A stretch of 64,000 nt of DNA, taken from NCBI RefSeq assembly GCF_920987055.1, contig NZ_CAKLBX010000001.1, positions 916,501 to 980,500 of the forward strand, read 5' to 3'. The notes beneath the pieces were generated by a model that was not told the origin of the DNA, searched no databases, and saw only the letters and a program-made list of their open reading frames with translations. A program made the translations under genes and the position numbers. The stretch's first letter is position 1. Each line of letters begins with the position of its first letter. The DNA comes from Novosphingobium sp. CECT 9465 (GTDB lineage: Bacteria > Pseudomonadota > Alphaproteobacteria > Sphingomonadales > Sphingomonadaceae). This document shows, piece by piece, positions 1 to 8,826 of the stretch.

Positions 1-1530
1 CTTCGGTGCGGCCTGAACGGTGCCTTCCTTCTCGGTCGGCTTGGGCCGATCACCACCCGTCACCCCATCGCTTTCCATGTTACCAAGCAGGCGCTGGATG
101 TCGTTCGGGCTTTGAAAACCGTCCGTTGGCAGACGGATGTCATTGGCGTTGACCGGATTGACCAGATAGGGCGTGACGATGATGACCAGTTCGGTTTCGC
201 CCTTCTTGTAGCTGGTAGAACGGAACAGCGAACCCAGGATCGGAATATCACCGGCTCCCGGCATCTTGGTCAGCGCGTTCTGCGCGCTGTTGCTGAGCAG
301 CCCTGCGATCATGAACGACTGGCCGGAACCGAGTTCGACGGTCGTTTCGGCGCGACGCACTGTCAACGCCGGGATTTCGATACTGTCGAGCTTCAGTGCG
401 CCAGTGCTGGAAAGTTCGGACACTTCGGGGCGTACGCGAATTGAAATCCGGCCGTTCGAAAGAACCGTGGGTGTATAGGCCAGACTGACGCCATATTTCT
501 TGTATTCGATCGACGTTGTGCCAAGCCCTTGCGAAACCGGGATCGGATATTCGCCCCCGGCAAGGAACTCGGCGGTTTCACCCGAAATCGCGGTAAGGTT
601 CGGTTCCGACAACGTGGTGACCAGGCCGATGGTTTCGCCCGCATCGAGCGCGCCGAGAAGATCAAGACCGAGCAGCTTGCCCATGCCGGCGATCGTGGTG
701 CCAGCCGAGGTTGCGGAAACGGCGCTGCCCGGCGTCTGGACGAAGTTGTTGGTCGCACCAGTCGGATCCAGGATATAACCGCTCGTCGATGACACGCCGA
801 CCCCGAACGGCAGGCGCGGATCGGTCGTATAGGTCGAGCCGACCGAGCGGCCCTGGCCGATGCCGAACTTGATCCCGCCGGTTCCGTCGATGCTTGTCAG
901 GTTCACGCCGATCTGGCGGACCAGCGAGCGGCTGACTTCAGCGAATTTGACATGGAGGCTCACCTGCAGCGGCGTTGCCATCTTCAGGCGGCTGATCACG
1001 TTGGTCTTGTCACCGACGAAGGCCTTGACCAGACGGTCGGCTTCGGCTGCGTCTTCCGGTGCAGCCACGGTCCCGGTGAGCAGGACCGTGTTGTTCATGG
1101 TCGAGACGTTCACGCGCGCTTCCGGCATTGCCATGTGCAGCATCTGGTCGATCGAATCGAGGTTGTTGCCCACCCGGACATTGGCCGACCACACCACGTC
1201 GCCCTTGGCGTTGCTGGCGTAGATGGTGGTTTCACCACCGGCCTTGCCGAACACGTAGAGCTGGTTGGCCGACTTGACCTGTACATCGGCGACTTCGTCG
1301 TTGGCGACGAACACGTCGGTCATGCGGCCCGGTACGGTGACGAGTTCGCCACGGCCGATCGAAAGGGTCACGCTGCGGGCCGGGCTGGTCACGCTCTGGG
1401 CGTGAAGTACGCCGGTGGCAGGGATCAGGGATGCCGGCAGTGCGATCATCGCGGCCGAAATCAGCGAGGTGGAGAGACGGCGTGTCATGGTGCTGCCCTT
1501 CGCAAGCGGGGTCTGTCGCTGGGTCTTCAT
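1..1530 (-). CDS. cpaC: Tad/Flp pilus outer-membrane secretin CpaC (3' end outside window)
   Basis: Forms the outer-membrane channel through which the Flp/Tad pilus leaves the cell. The 510 codons in the window run without a stop to the edge, so the C-terminus is missing. A signal peptide ends near VLHA/QS, an N-terminal pilus-formation domain follows (VPGRMTDVFVANDEVADVQV), then a BON-like segment, and the secretin core holds VPVSQGLGTTSIEYKKYGVS and the LVIIVTPYLV strand typical of type II/IV secretins. The ATG lies one base after the cpaB stop, so both are cotranscribed. Family assignment is firm; only the end is unseen. Confidence 0.93.
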   Translation of the reverse strand, partial: MKTQRQTPLAKGSTMTRRLSTSLISAAMIALPASLIPATGVLHAQSVTSPARSVTLSIGRGELVTVPGRMTDVFVANDEVADVQVKSANQLYVFGKAGGETTIYASNAKGDVVWSANVRVGNNLDSIDQMLHMAMPEARVNVSTMNNTVLLTGTVAAPEDAAEADRLVKAFVGDKTNVISRLKMATPLQVSLHVKFAEVSRSLVRQIGVNLTSIDGTGGIKFGIGQGRSVGSTYTTDPRLPFGVGVSSTSGYILDPTGATNNFVQTPGSAVSATSAGTTIAGMGKLLGLDLLGALDAGETIGLVTTLSEPNLTAISGETAEFLAGGEYPIPVSQGLGTTSIEYKKYGVSLAYTPTVLSNGRISIRVRPEVSELSSTGALKLDSIEIPALTVRRAETTVELGSGQSFMIAGLLSNSAQNALTKMPGAGDIPILGSLFRSTSYKKGETELVIIVTPYLVNPVNANDIRLPTDGFQSPNDIQRLLGNMESDGVTGGDRPKPTEKEGTVQAAPK

Positions 1531-1531
1531 G

Positions 1532-2557
1532 TTACTTGGCTCCCACTGCGACGGATTCGGTGTCCTTGCCGCGAGTCACCCGGACGACGGGACCAGTCGG
1601 GATCGGCTTGCCATTCATCGACAGGCGCGGTGCCGGAGCGGAGGAGGCCGAATACTGGCTGCCGCCTGCAGGGGCCGTTGCGGGCATCGTCTTGCGCTGG
1701 AAGCGCGATACGTCGCCGCCGGTCACGAAGCTGGCGTTGGTGCTTTCGATCGGGCGGTTCATCGCCTGCTTGAGCAGCGCCTCTTCCTGCTGCTTGCTGA
1801 CACCGCTGGGGATCTTGACGTCGCCAGATGCAATCGCCTGTTCCAGTTCGGCCGAGTTATCGGCCAGTGAGCGCAGCGAGAGGCTGATCGTGCCGATGGT
1901 CTGCGATACCGCGATTTTTTCGGCCATCTTCGGCGTGACTTCGAGCGTTACTGTGCTGAAGGTGCGGACGCGGGTCTTGCCTTCGACCATGACCTGTTCG
2001 GTCGACTGGTCGGTTGCCAGGACGCGGAGGTTCTTCATGATCGTTTCGGAGGCCTTGAGCGGCATGCCTTCGCCATTGCTCTTGACGGTCTGCGTCAGGA
2101 CCAGATCGATGTGATCGCCGGGGAAGACGAAGCCGGCAACGCCGGTACGGGCCGAAACCGGAATGGTTACAGCGCGCATGCCTGCGCCCAGGGCTGCTGC
2201 AAGGAAGCCACGATCGCCGGGGGCCACGAGGTTGCCCTTGGTCATCGGTTCGCCGGCCGTGATCGGGTTGCGAACCACGGTGCCGAGCAGCTTCTGCATG
2301 TCGGCTTCGCCCTCGACGAAGTAGACATCCTGGACCATGTCCTTGGGCCAGGCCTGAAAGTTGATCGAGTCTGCCGTGATGATCGTGCCGACCGGCAGAG
2401 CGCGCTGGGCGACAAGGACCTTCGGTCCCATCGGCACCTTCGAAGCCGCTTCGGCTTGCGGCGTCGATGCGCCGACGAAAAGGCTCCTTGCTGCGAAGGC
2501 CGTGCCGATCGCCACGATCAGCGCCCCCACGAGCAACATCAGCTTCCTCTTGTCCAT
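1532..2557 (-). CDS. cpaB: Flp pilus assembly protein CpaB (RcpC-like)
   Basis: Inner-membrane anchored periplasmic subunit of the Tad pilus machine, thought to support the secretin. The 341 residues start with MDKRK and one transmembrane helix (about residues 6-23), followed by a SAF domain (KVLVAQRALPVGTIITADSI, about 46-65) and the RcpC/CpaB domain with AVTIPVSARTGVAGFVFPGD. The C-terminal 80 residues are Ser/Pro/Ala rich. It sits between cpaA and cpaC, all on the minus strand, with one base separating it from cpaC. Length is usual for the family. Confidence 0.93.
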   Translation of the reverse strand: MDKRKLMLLVGALIVAIGTAFAARSLFVGASTPQAEAASKVPMGPKVLVAQRALPVGTIITADSINFQAWPKDMVQDVYFVEGEADMQKLLGTVVRNPITAGEPMTKGNLVAPGDRGFLAAALGAGMRAVTIPVSARTGVAGFVFPGDHIDLVLTQTVKSNGEGMPLKASETIMKNLRVLATDQSTEQVMVEGKTRVRTFSTVTLEVTPKMAEKIAVSQTIGTISLSLRSLADNSAELEQAIASGDVKIPSGVSKQQEEALLKQAMNRPIESTNASFVTGGDVSRFQRKTMPATAPAGGSQYSASSAPAPRLSMNGKPIPTGPVVRVTRGKDTESVAVGAK

Positions 2558-2630
2558 GGCTACTTGTCCCGCCCTCTAAAGTCCGGCCCGCATCTCTCGG
2601 GCAAATTGGTTAAAATTTGCAGTATCGTGA

Positions 2631-3131
2631 TTACGCCCCTGTCACCGATCGCCATCCGGCTTCGAGAACGGGGGCGAGCGTGATCAGTCCGGCAGAGGCG
2701 ATCGCCACGCCGTAGGGTATCTTGGCATCGCGTTTGCGGGTCACCGTGTAGTGCCACGCCGCGAAGATGATGGTGAGCAATCCGCCGAGCAGCGACATCA
2801 CCACCAGCAGCTTGAGGAAAGTCATGGGAGCCAGCCACAAAGCGAGCGCGGACAGCAACTTGACATCGCCTCCACCCATCAGCTTGAGCGCGAACAGTCC
2901 GGCCAGCGCAACGAATGTCGCCAGCGCCAGTGCCACCTGGATGACCATGTCCGGCCAAACCGAAAGGCCTGAAGCCCACCAGAACGCAGGTGCGCCAAGC
3001 GCCACGGCGGCATTGAGCCAGTTGTCGATCTGGCGGCGGCGGATATCGGTGAAAGCAGCAACCAGCAGCGCGATTGCCAATGCTCCGACCAGTCCGTAAA
3101 CGAAGATGTTCCCCTGCATGTCATGGGGCAT
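2631..3131 (-). CDS. cpaA: A24 family prepilin peptidase CpaA
   Basis: Membrane aspartyl protease that cleaves the leader of Flp prepilins. Numbered from the ATG at 3131, the two catalytic aspartates are D29 in FTDIRRRQIDNW and D89 in MGGGDVKL, the diagnostic motifs of family A24. About 166 residues with four to six hydrophobic helices, the short CpaA form without the N-terminal methylase domain. The open frame extends to a TTG nine bases upstream; the ATG is preferred. A 73-bp gap separates it from cpaB, and a divergent hydrolase starts about 50 bp upstream. No pilin gene is visible here. Confidence 0.9.
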   Translation of the reverse strand: MPHDMQGNIFVYGLVGALAIALLVAAFTDIRRRQIDNWLNAAVALGAPAFWWASGLSVWPDMVIQVALALATFVALAGLFALKLMGGGDVKLLSALALWLAPMTFLKLLVVMSLLGGLLTIIFAAWHYTVTRKRDAKIPYGVAIASAGLITLAPVLEAGWRSVTGA

Positions 3132-3183
3132 ACGGGACAATCACTTACCAAACGGTAACCAAACCTTGGCGCGGATCAGCGTC

Positions 3184-4194
3184 ATGTGGAGACGACGCGG
3201 CATGATTTCGGGTACGCGCAAGGCCATCGACCGGAGGGCGATTCCGGCGGCCGCGCACGAAGCAACCTGGGTTGCAGGCGATGGCCATTTGCTGCGCCGC
3301 ATCGATTGGCCTGGCGCACACGACGAAGACCCGAATGCTGCGCCGAGAGGGTCGCTGCTGTTCCTGCCTGGGCGTGGAGACTTCTACGAGAAGTATCTGG
3401 AATCCCTAGATTACTGGCACTCTGAGGGGTGGCGTGTTACCGCGCTGGACTGGCGCGGACAGGCAGGGTCCGGCAGGCTTGCCAGTGACCCGATGACCGG
3501 CCATATCGGTGACTTTTCGGTATGGCTGGACGACCTTGCCGCGTTCTGGCGCGCATGGGTTGAAGCAACACCAGCACCCCATGTGATCGTGGGCCATTCG
3601 ATGGGCGGGCACCTCGTGCTCCGTGCGGTTGCGGAGAAGAAGATTAACCCTGTTGCCGCAGTTTTGAGCGCTCCCATGCTCGGTTTCCTGACTCCGGGAC
3701 CGAATCGGTTGCTGCACAAGGTGGCAGAAGCGCTGTGCCGATTCGGCAGTCCCGAACGGGTGGCGTGGAAGAGCAGCGAAAAGCCGGGCGCTACGGCGGT
3801 CGCGCGCAACGCGCTGCTGACGCACGATGAAGCGCGCTATGGCGACGAAACCTATTGGAAGGTTGAGCGGCCGTACCTTGGCATGGGGCCGGGAAGCTGG
3901 CGTTGGGTAGAGCGCGCCTATGCCTCGATGCTGGTGCTGGACCGACCGGGGATGCTCGAAGCGGTGGACGTGCCGGTGCTGCTGCTGGCAACGCGGCATG
4001 ACGGACTGGTGTCGTGGAAAGCCATCGAGAAGGCGGCGAGGCGGTTGCCGCGCGCACAACTGGTAAGCTGGGGTCGCGAAGCGCGGCATGAACTGCTGCG
4101 TGAATCCGATCCGGTGCGCGACAAGGTGATGCAGGTGATCGACGATTTCCTCGATCGCATGGCGCCCTGGCCGGAAGAGGCGGAGGCTTCGTGA
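3184..4194 (+). CDS. alpha/beta hydrolase, lysophospholipase-like
   Basis: Serine hydrolase of the Hydrolase_4/PldB type. The nucleophile elbow is GHSMGG with Ser near residue 139, the acid is probably Asp in ATRHDGLVSW, and the catalytic His lies in REARHELLRE. An oxyanion region follows the first strand (LLFLPGRGDFYEKY). The frame is open back to 3106, but that would overlap cpaA on the other strand; the ATG at 3184 or the one at 3202 is a better start. It overlaps the next gene by four bases (GTGA), so the two form an operon. Substrate unknown; a monoacylglycerol or lysophospholipid is a guess from the family. Confidence 0.85.
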   Translation: MWRRRGMISGTRKAIDRRAIPAAAHEATWVAGDGHLLRRIDWPGAHDEDPNAAPRGSLLFLPGRGDFYEKYLESLDYWHSEGWRVTALDWRGQAGSGRLASDPMTGHIGDFSVWLDDLAAFWRAWVEATPAPHVIVGHSMGGHLVLRAVAEKKINPVAAVLSAPMLGFLTPGPNRLLHKVAEALCRFGSPERVAWKSSEKPGATAVARNALLTHDEARYGDETYWKVERPYLGMGPGSWRWVERAYASMLVLDRPGMLEAVDVPVLLLATRHDGLVSWKAIEKAARRLPRAQLVSWGREARHELLRESDPVRDKVMQVIDDFLDRMAPWPEEAEAS

Positions 4195-5297
4195 CCCTGA
4201 TTGTTGAATCGTTCGACGTTGCGATCATCGGGGCGGGAATGGCCGGAGCCAGCCTCGCTGCCGAATGCGCGCCCCATGCCCGCGTCCTGCTGGTCGAAGC
4301 GGAAGATACACCGGGTTATCATACCACCGGGCGCTCTGCTGCGTTCTGGGAAGAGACGTACGGCGGGCCGGGCGTGTTTCCGCTGACAATGGCATCGGGG
4401 CGTTTCCTGCGTGAGGGCGGCTACCTTAGCCCGCGCGGCGCGCTGAACATCGGGCAGGCCAAAGACCGGGACAAGGTGGAAGCCTTTGTCGAGACGTTCT
4501 CCGCCCTTGGTGCCACGCTGCATCTGCAGGGCAGGGCGGCGCTGCTGGATCGGGTGCCGGGCCTGCGCGATGATTGGGTGGTCGGCGCGTGGGAGCCGGA
4601 ATGTGCCGACATCGATGTGGCGGGCCTGCATCAGCACTATCTGGCCGCTGCAAAGCGCACCGGCACGGTGCTGCGTGTGCGGGCGCGGGTGGACCGGATC
4701 GAGCGCGATGGCATCGGCTGGCGGATTGCCTGGCATGGCGGCGAGGCGCGTTGTGCGATGCTGGCGAATGCTGCCGGGGCCTGGGCCGACGCGGTGGCGG
4801 TGCAGGCAGGCGCGGCACCTGTCGGGATCAATCCTTTGCGACGGACCATCGTGCAATTGCGGACCGCCCCGGTTCCGGCCGACGATCTGCCCCTGACCTT
4901 GGGAATCAACGAAGACTTCTATTTCAAGCCACAGGGCGGACGGCTGTGGCTTTCCCCGCACGACGAGATTCCCGACGTGGCAGGCGATGCCGCGCCGGAA
5001 GAACTGGATGTGGCCATCGCTATCGATCGCTTCGAAAAGGTGGTCGACTGGAAGATCGCGGCACTGGAACGGCGCTGGGCGGGTTTGCGATCGTTCGCGC
5101 CGGACCGCTTGCCCGTCTATGGCTTCGATGCGCACATGGACGGGTTGTTCTGGTTTGCGGGGCAGGGTGGCTTCGGCATCCAGACCGCACCTGCTGCCGC
5201 CCGCCTTGGCGCGCAATTGCTTCTGGGCCTTCCGCGCGACGATCTGACGGATGGGATAGACGCTACGGTCTATGCGCCGGACCGGTTTGCCGAATAA
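4191..5297 (+). CDS. DAO-type FAD-dependent oxidoreductase
   Basis: Flavoprotein of the glycine/D-amino acid oxidase superfamily. The Rossmann dinucleotide-binding motif GAGMAGASLAAE begins near residue 15, followed by the acidic strand end VLLVEAED; C-terminal features include GLFWFAGQGGFGIQTAPAAA, which closes the FAD site. 368 residues, GTG start overlapping the stop of the hydrolase gene. The substrate cannot be told from sequence; sarcosine, D-amino acids or 2-hydroxyglutarate-like acids are all handled by relatives. It is convergent with rnhA, with a palindromic hairpin between. Confidence 0.85.
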   Translation: MTLIVESFDVAIIGAGMAGASLAAECAPHARVLLVEAEDTPGYHTTGRSAAFWEETYGGPGVFPLTMASGRFLREGGYLSPRGALNIGQAKDRDKVEAFVETFSALGATLHLQGRAALLDRVPGLRDDWVVGAWEPECADIDVAGLHQHYLAAAKRTGTVLRVRARVDRIERDGIGWRIAWHGGEARCAMLANAAGAWADAVAVQAGAAPVGINPLRRTIVQLRTAPVPADDLPLTLGINEDFYFKPQGGRLWLSPHDEIPDVAGDAAPEELDVAIAIDRFEKVVDWKIAALERRWAGLRSFAPDRLPVYGFDAHMDGLFWFAGQGGFGIQTAPAAARLGAQLLLGLPRDDLTDGIDATVYAPDRFAE

Positions 5298-5304
5298 GAA
5301 TTAC

Positions 5305-5375
5305 GCGCCCCCGTGAAGGCGGGGGCCTCAGGCCTCATCGTGCAACCTCACGAGGCCCCGCCTTCGCGGGGGCGC
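5305..5375. repeat. large palindrome between convergent genes, REP-like, possible bidirectional terminator
   Basis: Arms at 5305-5329 and 5352-5375 are inverted copies differing by only two changes. Each arm is itself a small hairpin (CCCCCGTGAAGGCGGGGG). It fills the 101-bp gap between the FAD oxidoreductase and rnhA, which converge. It lacks a T-run, so termination is an inference from position; the nested hairpin form looks like a dispersed REP element. Confidence 0.7.
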
Positions 5376-5398
5376 ATCTCCTCATCAAGGTTGAGGAA

Positions 5399-5830
5399 TC
5401 ACGCCGCTACTGCCGCGTCACTCGCCAGCTTGTCCACGCGTTCGTTTTCCGGGTGTCCGTCGTGGCCCTTGACCCAGACCCATTCGATCTTGTGCGGGCG
5501 GACGGCGTCGACCAGCGCGCGCCACAGGTCTTCGTTCTTTACCGGCTTGTTGTCGGCGGTTTTCCAGCCCTTCTTCTGCCAGCCGAAGATCCATTTGGTG
5601 ATGCCGTCGATCACGTATTTGCTGTCGGTGTGGAGGGTGACCTGGCAAGGCTGCGTTAGCGCTTCCAGCGCGCGGATCGCACCCATCAGCTCCATGCGGT
5701 TGTTGGTCGTGTCCTTTTCGGAACCGGCCATTTCCTTCTCGCGCTCACCCATGCGCAGCAGCGCGCCCCAGCCGCCCTTGCCGGGATTGCCTTTGCACGC
5801 GCCATCGGTGAAAATCTCGACGTGCTTCAT
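5399..5830 (-). CDS. rnhA: ribonuclease HI
   Basis: Degrades the RNA strand of RNA-DNA hybrids. The four carboxylates are all visible: D in [19 protein letters not shown] in [14 protein letters not shown] in [11 protein letters not shown] and D in [13 protein letters not shown], together with the basic protrusion [20 protein letters not shown]. The ATG at 5830 overlaps the thrB stop (ATGA) and gives 143 residues, close to E. coli RNase HI; the open frame upstream lies inside thrB. Last gene of the ispH-thrB-rnhA cluster. Confidence 0.96.
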   Translation of the reverse strand: MKHVEIFTDGACKGNPGKGGWGALLRMGEREKEMAGSEKDTTNNRMELMGAIRALEALTQPCQVTLHTDSKYVIDGITKWIFGWQKKGWKTADNKPVKNEDLWRALVDAVRPHKIEWVWVKGHDGHPENERVDKLASDAAVAA

Positions 5831-6813
5831 GCGGTAACGCCCTTGTCGAATATGGCGGGATTGGCGGCATAGAATTGCAGCCGACGGGCAAAGGCCATCG
5901 GGTCCTTGCGCATGACCAGTGCATCGGCAGGCGTGTTCAGCCAATCGTAGGCGCGGGTGGCTGTAAAGCGCAGCGCCGCGCCTTGCGCCAGCAACGGGAG
6001 GGCGGCGCGTTCATCGGCTGACAGCGGGCGCAGGCTTTCATAGCCTTCGAGGAGAGCGGCGGAAAGATCGGCGCGGAAGGTGCTGCCCGTCGCGTCGAAA
6101 CACCATGCGGCGTGGGTTACTGCCACGTCATAAGCCGTCAGGTCGTTGCAGGCGAAGTAGAAGTCGATGAGGCCGGTAACCTTGTCACCCAGCATCAGCA
6201 CGTTGTCGGGGAACAGATCGGCATGGATGACGGAGCGGGGCAAGTCTGTGGGCCATGCAGCGGCGACTCTGGGCAGAAAATCGGCGATCAGTCCTGCAAG
6301 GTCGGGATCGATCGAAGCAAGCCCTGCGGCTCCGCAGGCATCGAACAGGCGCTGCCATTCGGCAAGGCCCATGCCGTTGGCGCGGGTTCCGGCGAAGTCT
6401 GCTGCCGCAGCGTGAATCTGCGCCAGCGCCGCGCCGACGGCGCGCGCCTGCGCAGGCGTGGGATCGCTGACCGAAACGCCGGGCAGGAATTCGATCAAAG
6501 CCAGGGCCTTTTCTCCGCGCATCCGATACAGCGCGCCGTCCCTATCATGAATCGTGCGCGGCACCGGGCAGCCCTTGGCGGCCAGATGATCGAGCAGCGA
6601 CAGGAAGTATGGCAGGTCATCCAGTTCGATGCGGAATTCGTACATCGTCAGGATGAAGCGTGTCGCATTGCTGGCAGACCCGGTTGTTTCAAGCAGCCAG
6701 TTGCTGTTCGAAACACCCTCGGCGATGCCCTTGGCCGAGACGAGCTGCCCTACGTCGAATTCTGCAATCAGCGCAGCCATGTCTTCCGCACCGATATGGG
6801 TATAGACCGCCAT
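5827..6813 (-). CDS. thrB: homoserine kinase, APH-fold type
   Basis: Phosphorylates L-homoserine in threonine synthesis. This is the aminoglycoside-phosphotransferase-fold ThrB of proteobacteria rather than the GHMP type. The catalytic loop is [12 protein letters not shown] (about residues 192-203), followed by the metal-binding [12 protein letters not shown]-terminal [22 protein letters not shown] is typical. 328 residues. It begins two bases after ispH ends and overlaps rnhA by four bases. Confidence 0.95.
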   Translation of the reverse strand: MAVYTHIGAEDMAALIAEFDVGQLVSAKGIAEGVSNSNWLLETTGSASNATRFILTMYEFRIELDDLPYFLSLLDHLAAKGCPVPRTIHDRDGALYRMRGEKALALIEFLPGVSVSDPTPAQARAVGAALAQIHAAAADFAGTRANGMGLAEWQRLFDACGAAGLASIDPDLAGLIADFLPRVAAAWPTDLPRSVIHADLFPDNVLMLGDKVTGLIDFYFACNDLTAYDVAVTHAAWCFDATGSTFRADLSAALLEGYESLRPLSADERAALPLLAQGAALRFTATRAYDWLNTPADALVMRKDPMAFARRLQFYAANPAIFDKGVTA

Positions 6814-6815
6814 CG

Positions 6816-7796
6816 TCAGTCGACCAGTTGGCGGGGCAGCTTGAACACCATCTTTTCCTCGGCCGTGGTGATGGTTTCTTCGGCGACCGTACGGATTTCG
6901 CCGATGCGCTGGACGACTTCGCGCACCAGCACTTCGGGCGCAGAGGCTCCGGCGGTAAGGCCCAGCGTGGTGACGCCATCAAGCCATGTCGGCTCGATCT
7001 CACTGGCGCGCTGGATCAACCGCGAGGGCGTGCCGAGCCGCTCTGCCACTTCGACAAGCCGCAGCGAATTGGAACTGTTAGGCGCGCCGATCACCAGCAG
7101 AAGCTGGCATTCCTCGGCAATGGCCTTGACTGCCGCCTGCCGGTTCGATGTGGCATAGCAGATGTCCTCCGCCTTCGGCCCCGCGATGGTCGGAAAACGC
7201 GCGCGCAGGGCAGCGACGATTTCAGCCGTATCGTCCACCGACAGCGTGGTCTGGGTTAGGAATGCAAGCGGCGTGGCATCGGTGAAATCGAGCGCGTGGA
7301 CATCCGCCACCGTTTCCACCAGAGAAATCGCACCCTCAGGCACCTGGCCCATCGTGCCGATGACTTCGGGGTGGCCCTTGTGCCCGATGAACAGGATGTG
7401 GCGGCCGGCCTCTACCTGGCGTTCGGCCTGACGATGGACCTTGCTGACCAGCGGGCATGTGGCGTCAAGCCAGTCCAGCCCGCGTTCGGTGGCGGTCTGC
7501 GGCACCAGCTTGGGTACGCCGTGTGCGGAAAACACCACGGGTGCGCCATCGGGCACCTGATCGAGTTCTTCGACGAACACCGCCCCCTTGGCTTTCAATC
7601 CATCGACGACGAAGCGGTTGTGCACGATTTCATGGCGGACATAGACCGGCGCGCCATAGCGTTCCAGTGCGCGCTCCACGATCTCTATCGCCCGGTCTAC
7701 CCCGGCGCAGAAGCCGCGCGGCGCGGCGATGAGGAGGCGCAAAGGGGCCTGGGGCGGAACCGGCGTGGCGGCGGCGTCTGGCAAGCTGGCGTTCAT
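6816..7796 (-). CDS. ispH: 4-hydroxy-3-methylbut-2-enyl diphosphate reductase
   Basis: Last enzyme of the MEP isoprenoid pathway, a 4Fe-4S protein giving IPP and DMAPP. The three cluster cysteines are in [28 protein letters not shown] and [10 protein letters not shown]; the substrate-binding motif [14 protein letters not shown] and TAGASAPE are present. The start at 7796 ([10 protein letters not shown]) gives 326 residues; the open frame reaches back to 7946 but would overlap the divergent lipoprotein gene and adds unrelated sequence. Followed closely by thrB. Confidence 0.96.
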   Translation of the reverse strand: MNASLPDAAATPVPPQAPLRLLIAAPRGFCAGVDRAIEIVERALERYGAPVYVRHEIVHNRFVVDGLKAKGAVFVEELDQVPDGAPVVFSAHGVPKLVPQTATERGLDWLDATCPLVSKVHRQAERQVEAGRHILFIGHKGHPEVIGTMGQVPEGAISLVETVADVHALDFTDATPLAFLTQTTLSVDDTAEIVAALRARFPTIAGPKAEDICYATSNRQAAVKAIAEECQLLLVIGAPNSSNSLRLVEVAERLGTPSRLIQRASEIEPTWLDGVTTLGLTAGASAPEVLVREVVQRIGEIRTVAEETITTAEEKMVFKLPRQLVD

Positions 7797-7944
7797 CCGG
7801 CGGTCCTTAGCAGCAAGCGCGCGCCGCTGCCATTGCCGAAAGCGCATGTGATGGGTAGAGGTGGCCGGAAAGGTGGCTTCGTGCCCCTGAATTTCGACGT
7901 AACCGACGAATTGCCCCAACGAATTGCCAAGGATGAAAGTGCCC

Positions 7945-8607
7945 ATGATCGCATCCGCCCGTCGTCTCGCCCTGTTGGGCGCTCCGCTCGTGGCCGCGCT
8001 GGCACTTTCGGCATGTGGCGGTGGCCGCGGCGAACTGGTGGTGGACGAGGCGGTGGGTGTGAAGGCTCTGCGCGATCCCTGCCCGCGGGTGGGCGTACCC
8101 GACTATACGGGCGACGTGACGTTGTTTTCCACGCCGGGTCGAACCGATTCGGCCGCGATCGACGTTGTGGCATCGCTGACCAACGTCCGTGCGCAGTGCA
8201 CCGATGGCGAAAAGCTCTATTCGCAGGCGACGTTCGATGTGCTGGCGCGCCGCACCGATACCCGCGGCGCCCGCCGGGTTGAACTGCCCTATTTCTCCAC
8301 GGTCATTCGCGGCGGCAACGTGGTTGTCGCCAAGCGCGTGGGCAAGGTCGTGATCGAATTTGCCGATGGGCAGGACCGGGCATCGGCCAAGGGGCAGGCC
8401 GCCGCCTATGTCGAAAAGGCAGAGGCTTCGCTGCCTGAATACATCGTCAAGCGCATCTCGCGCAAGCGTCGTCCGGGTGATGAGGATGCGGCCATCGACC
8501 CGCTGTCGCAGCCCGATGTGAAGGCTGCGCTGGCGCGGGCCAACTTCGAACTGCTGGTCGGCTTCCAGCTGACTGACGCCCAATTGCAGTACAACGTCCG
8601 CCGCTAG
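7945..8607 (+). CDS. conserved lipoprotein of unknown function
   Basis: A secreted lipoprotein: the N-terminus is hydrophobic ([17 protein letters not shown]) and ends in a lipobox, LSAC, with Cys near residue 24. The mature part of about 195 residues has no motif I recognise; it is rich in beta-prone segments ([37 protein letters not shown]). ATG codons at 7924 and 7933 are also in frame, but 7945 places the signal peptide best. Divergent from ispH. I do not recognise a function. Confidence 0.75.
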   Translation: MIASARRLALLGAPLVAALALSACGGGRGELVVDEAVGVKALRDPCPRVGVPDYTGDVTLFSTPGRTDSAAIDVVASLTNVRAQCTDGEKLYSQATFDVLARRTDTRGARRVELPYFSTVIRGGNVVVAKRVGKVVIEFADGQDRASAKGQAAAYVEKAEASLPEYIVKRISRKRRPGDEDAAIDPLSQPDVKAALARANFELLVGFQLTDAQLQYNVRR

Positions 8608-8629
8608 AGCATGGTGCGTTTTATCTGAA

Positions 8630-8729
8630 TCATCGTGATTGCGAGGCCGAAGGCCGAAGCAATCCAGAGCCTTTGTATCCGACACTCTGGATTGCCGCGT
8701 CGGCTTTGCCTCCTCGCAATGACGATTGA
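8630..8729. repeat. REP-like imperfect palindrome, copy 1
   Basis: Arms at about 8630-8669 and 8685-8729 are inverted copies. They carry the core GCGAGGAGGC..AGCCGACGCGGCAATCCAG, which occurs again at 44762-44845. It lies between the lipoprotein gene and argS. It is translated in the open frame upstream of argS, which explains the false N-terminal extension there. This is a dispersed intergenic repeat of the sort common in sphingomonads. Confidence 0.75.
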
Positions 8730-8826
8730 TGATTTGCGCATGCAGTTCTTACGCGGTCCGAACGCGCGCACACCCTTTCGCTTTCGGGCCAGTTCCGCTA
8801 GTCGCGCGGCCATGACTATTGGCCAG

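Noticed and set aside
3918..5216. 432-residue open frame on the minus strand
   Set aside because: Antisense to the hydrolase and FAD oxidoreductase genes, which carry clear motifs; composition is Arg/His-rich as in GC shadow frames.
8635..8826. 64-residue N-terminal extension of ArgS
   Set aside because: It is translated REP palindrome; the family start is at 8827.
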